Shown here piece after piece: positions 5,380-6,659 of a stretch of DNA of 6,659 nucleotides. The first letter of the stretch is position 1, and each line of letters begins with the position of its first letter. The stretch is taken from NCBI GenBank assembly GCA_003476595.1, contig DMTU01000159.1, positions 1,022 to 7,680 on the forward strand, written 5' to 3'. A program made the position numbers and the translations under genes. A model generated the notes under the pieces. That model worked only from the letters and a program-made list of their open reading frames with translations, ran no database searches and had not been told where the DNA came from. This stretch comes from Acidimicrobiaceae bacterium (GTDB lineage Bacteria; Actinomycetota; Acidimicrobiia; Acidimicrobiales; Salinilacustritrichaceae).

Positions 5380-5575
5380 TGCGGTCTGACCCAGGGTACG
5401 ACTGGCCCGCTGTGCGGTGCCCGTTTGTTGATCTGTCGGCCGTGCACGGGTCCCTCGACGCGCACCGACCGGTCGGGCGGACGTGACCTCATAGGAGCGT
5501 TGGCCTGCATCCCAAGTGTCCTGTCCGCCGTCCCGGCCGGAGGTGCTCCACATCCGGCAAGGACAGGAGACACAA
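5380..5575 (+). ncRNA. Candidate IS110 bridge RNA
   Basis: In IS110-group elements the non-coding stretch between the left end and the transposase encodes a bridge RNA with a target-binding loop followed by a donor-binding loop. Here GGGTACGAC (5394-5402) equals the left flank at 5335-5343, and CATAGGAG (5490-5497) equals the right end at 6636-6643. Between them CGGTGC (5415-5420) can pair with GCACCG (5462-5467), with CCGT/ACGG inside, which would place TTGTTGATC in a loop. A last hairpin spans 5516-5573. No gene lies here. The boundaries are guesses and the fold was drawn by eye. Confidence 0.5.
5516..5573 (+). promoter_or_regulatory. Hairpin holding the transposase ribosome binding site
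   Basis: GTGTCCTGTCC (5516-5526) pairs with GGACAGGAGACAC (5561-5573) with a two-base bulge. Inside, GCCGGA (5536-5541) pairs with TCCGGC (5553-5558). The 3' arm contains AGGAG (5565-5569), the likely Shine-Dalgarno ten bases before the transposase ATG. When folded the site would be masked and translation kept low. The stem may also be the 3' part of the bridge RNA. Confidence 0.55.
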
Positions 5576-5579
5576 GACC

Positions 5580-6635
5580 ATGACAGCAGACATCATCGAC
5601 CCGATCGGCGAGGTGATCGTCGGCGTCGACACCCATGCCGACCAGCACACCGCCGTCGCGATCAACGGCATCGGCCAGATCCAAGAGACCCTCGAGGTTC
5701 CGACCACGACCATTGGGTTCCGACAGCTCGTGGGCTGGGCCCGTGAACTCGGCCGCTTCGAGCGGGCCGGGGTCGAAGGCTGCGGCTCCTACGGCGCCGG
5801 CCTCGCCCGTCACCTCACCGAAGCTGGCGTGACCGTCATCGAGGTCGACCGGCCCAACCGACGACGTCGCCGGCGACGGGGCAAGTCCGATCCGACCGAC
5901 GCGGAAAGCGCTGCCCGAGCGGTCCTGGCCGGCGAGGCCGCGACCGTCCCGAAGCTCTCCACGGGGACGGTCGAAGGGGTCCGGATCTTGCACTTGACCA
6001 GGCGTTCCGCGGTCAAGGCACGTGTACAGGCCGGCAATCAGATCAAGGACCTGGTCCTCACCGCGCCCGAACCGATCCGCGCCCAGCTCCGTGACTGCAA
6101 CACCAAACAACGAGTGAAGATCTGCGCCGCCTGGCGACCCGGCCCGGTCACCGACCCCACCTCCGCCACCCGGCGCGCCCTGCGACATCTCGCCCGTCGC
6201 TGGCTCGACTTGGCCGCAGAGATCAAAGAACTCGAGACCGAACTGCTCCGCCTCCTGCGAGAGCTCGTTCCCAGCGTTCTCGCCGAACGCGGAGTCGGCA
6301 TCGACGTCGCCGCCAAGCTCGTCATCGCCGCCGGCGAGAACCCCGAACGGCTCCGAAACGAAGCATCCTTCGCCGCCCTCTGCGGCTCGAGTCCCGTCGA
6401 CGCGTCCAGCGGCAAGCACGCCGCCCACCGCCTCAACCGCGGCGGCAACCGCCAAGCGAACAACGCCCTCTACACCGTCGCCCTGCACCGCACCCGAACA
6501 TGCGACGAGACCAAGGCCTACATCGAACGACGACGCTCCGAGGGCAAGACCGACCGCGCCATCCGACGCTGCCTCAAACGAGCCCTCGCCCGCCGCTTCC
6601 ACCGCCTTCTCGTCCACGATCTCACCTCGGCTTGA
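5580..6635 (+). CDS. IS110-family transposase (DEDD RuvC-like plus Tnp_20 domain)
   Basis: A 351-residue recombinase that, in characterised IS110 members, excises and inserts the element with a bridge RNA. The N-terminal RuvC-like domain shows the DEDD set: Asp17 in VIVGVDTHADQH, Glu66 in GVEGCGSYG, and Asp104 and Asp107 in GKSDPTDAESAARAV. A run of eight arginines (94-100 region) precedes the latter, typical of actinobacterial members. A helical segment follows at about 196-235. The Tnp_20 domain begins near 236 (ERGVGIDVAAKLVIAAGENP) and carries the catalytic-serine region DASSGKHAAHRLNRGGNRQANNALY, cited here as separate motifs DASSGK (Ser276 or Ser277) and NRGGNRQANNALY. Nothing is missing, so it may be active. 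The start ATG has AGGAG ten bases upstream within a hairpin. The stop codon lies inside a TTGACA at the right end. Confidence 0.95.
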   Translation: MTADIIDPIGEVIVGVDTHADQHTAVAINGIGQIQETLEVPTTTIGFRQLVGWARELGRFERAGVEGCGSYGAGLARHLTEAGVTVIEVDRPNRRRRRRRGKSDPTDAESAARAVLAGEAATVPKLSTGTVEGVRILHLTRRSAVKARVQAGNQIKDLVLTAPEPIRAQLRDCNTKQRVKICAAWRPGPVTDPTSATRRALRHLARRWLDLAAEIKELETELLRLLRELVPSVLAERGVGIDVAAKLVIAAGENPERLRNEASFAALCGSSPVDASSGKHAAHRLNRGGNRQANNALYTVALHRTRTCDETKAYIERRRSEGKTDRAIRRCLKRALARRFHRLLVHDLTSA

Positions 6636-6637
6636 CA
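6632..6637 (+). promoter_or_regulatory. Outward -35 consensus (TTGACA) at the right end of the IS
   Basis: A perfect TTGACA overlaps the transposase stop codon and points out of the element. In several IS110 elements, joining right and left ends in the circle builds a promoter for the bridge RNA and transposase. With the ends proposed here the joint would put ATGGGT (5356-5361) 18 bases downstream, a poor -10, so only the -35 half is convincing. Confidence 0.4.
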
Positions 6638-6659
6638 TAGGAGTCTCAAGAACTCACGG

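Larger units (their letters stand above)
5347..6646 (+). mobile_element. IS110-family insertion sequence, apparently complete (ends inferred)
   Basis: It contains an intact IS110-family transposase and the long 5' non-coding region expected of the IS110 group. Such elements lack terminal inverted repeats and move through a circular form with a short shared core. The ends were placed by a CT dinucleotide found at 5345-5346 and 6645-6646, each one base after a sequence repeated in the non-coding region (GGGTACGAC and CATAGGAG). This gives an element of about 1,300 bases, a normal size. It sits 110 bases upstream of the HNH leader start and does not interrupt a recognisable gene. The identity of the element is firm; the exact ends are inference. 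Confidence 0.65.

Noticed and set aside
5465..5476. Perfect palindrome CCGACCGGTCGG as an operator
   Set aside because: It lies within the candidate bridge RNA and could be part of its fold. A 12-base GC-rich palindrome alone is weak evidence for a protein site.
5349..6638. 429-codon minus-strand frame covering the IS
   Set aside because: Opposite strand of an intact transposase with all catalytic residues; it reads as Gly/Asp/Val-rich shadow sequence.
3851..6646. The HNH gene plus IS110 element as one composite defence or mobile system
   Set aside because: They point in opposite directions, have separate translation signals, and the inferred IS left end excludes the HNH gene. Adjacency is the only link.
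1..6659. CRISPR array or other short regular repeats
   Set aside because: No regularly spaced repeats of 20-40 bases were seen. The only tandem repeat is the tRNA-Leu duplication.

Overview
The window reads as a chromosomal segment of a high-GC actinobacterium. The evidence is a tandem pair of different ClpP proteases resembling mycobacterial ClpP1/ClpP2, a DUF222/HNH endonuclease, a Nei2-like glycosylase, and several genes with a TAnnnT box 5-7 nt before an ATG/GTG, the signature of leaderless transcripts common in this phylum. Acidimicrobiia is a plausible class, but that is inference.

Left part (1-1492, minus strand): a clpP1-clpP2 operon is read leftwards and ends in a strong hairpin at 54-97. 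Just beyond it, a TAGAGT box and an ATG at the window edge may be the first codons of clpX. The clpP1 frame is open back into a tRNA gene, but the credible start is the GTG at 1492, with a -10-like TAGATT seven bases upstream.

Middle (1493-3783): a complete tRNA-Leu(UAG) on the plus strand is preceded by a second, 3'-truncated copy of its promoter and 5' two thirds. Next come a short single-span membrane protein (minus), a complete Fpg/Nei-family DNA glycosylase (plus, nei2-like) and a fold-type III PLP enzyme of the D-threonine aldolase/D-serine dehydratase family (plus). A glycosylase near clpP1/clpP2 recalls the Mycobacterium tuberculosis layout, although trigger factor is not seen here.

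Right part (3784-6659): a full-length DUF222/HNH endonuclease gene (minus) converges on the aldolase-like gene. Its GTG start overlaps the stop of a 17-codon upstream reading frame that has a strong Shine-Dalgarno. Next is an apparently intact IS110-family element with a DEDD/Tnp_20 transposase and a roughly 230-base non-coding 5' region.

That 5' region is the most interesting part of the window, because it looks like a bridge RNA locus. A 9-base stretch in it equals the sequence beside the proposed left insertion point. An 8-base stretch further on equals the right end of the element. Both genomic matches stop one base before a shared CT dinucleotide, in the order and polarity expected for target and donor left guides. 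The right-hand guides could not be placed convincingly, so this remains a testable hypothesis.
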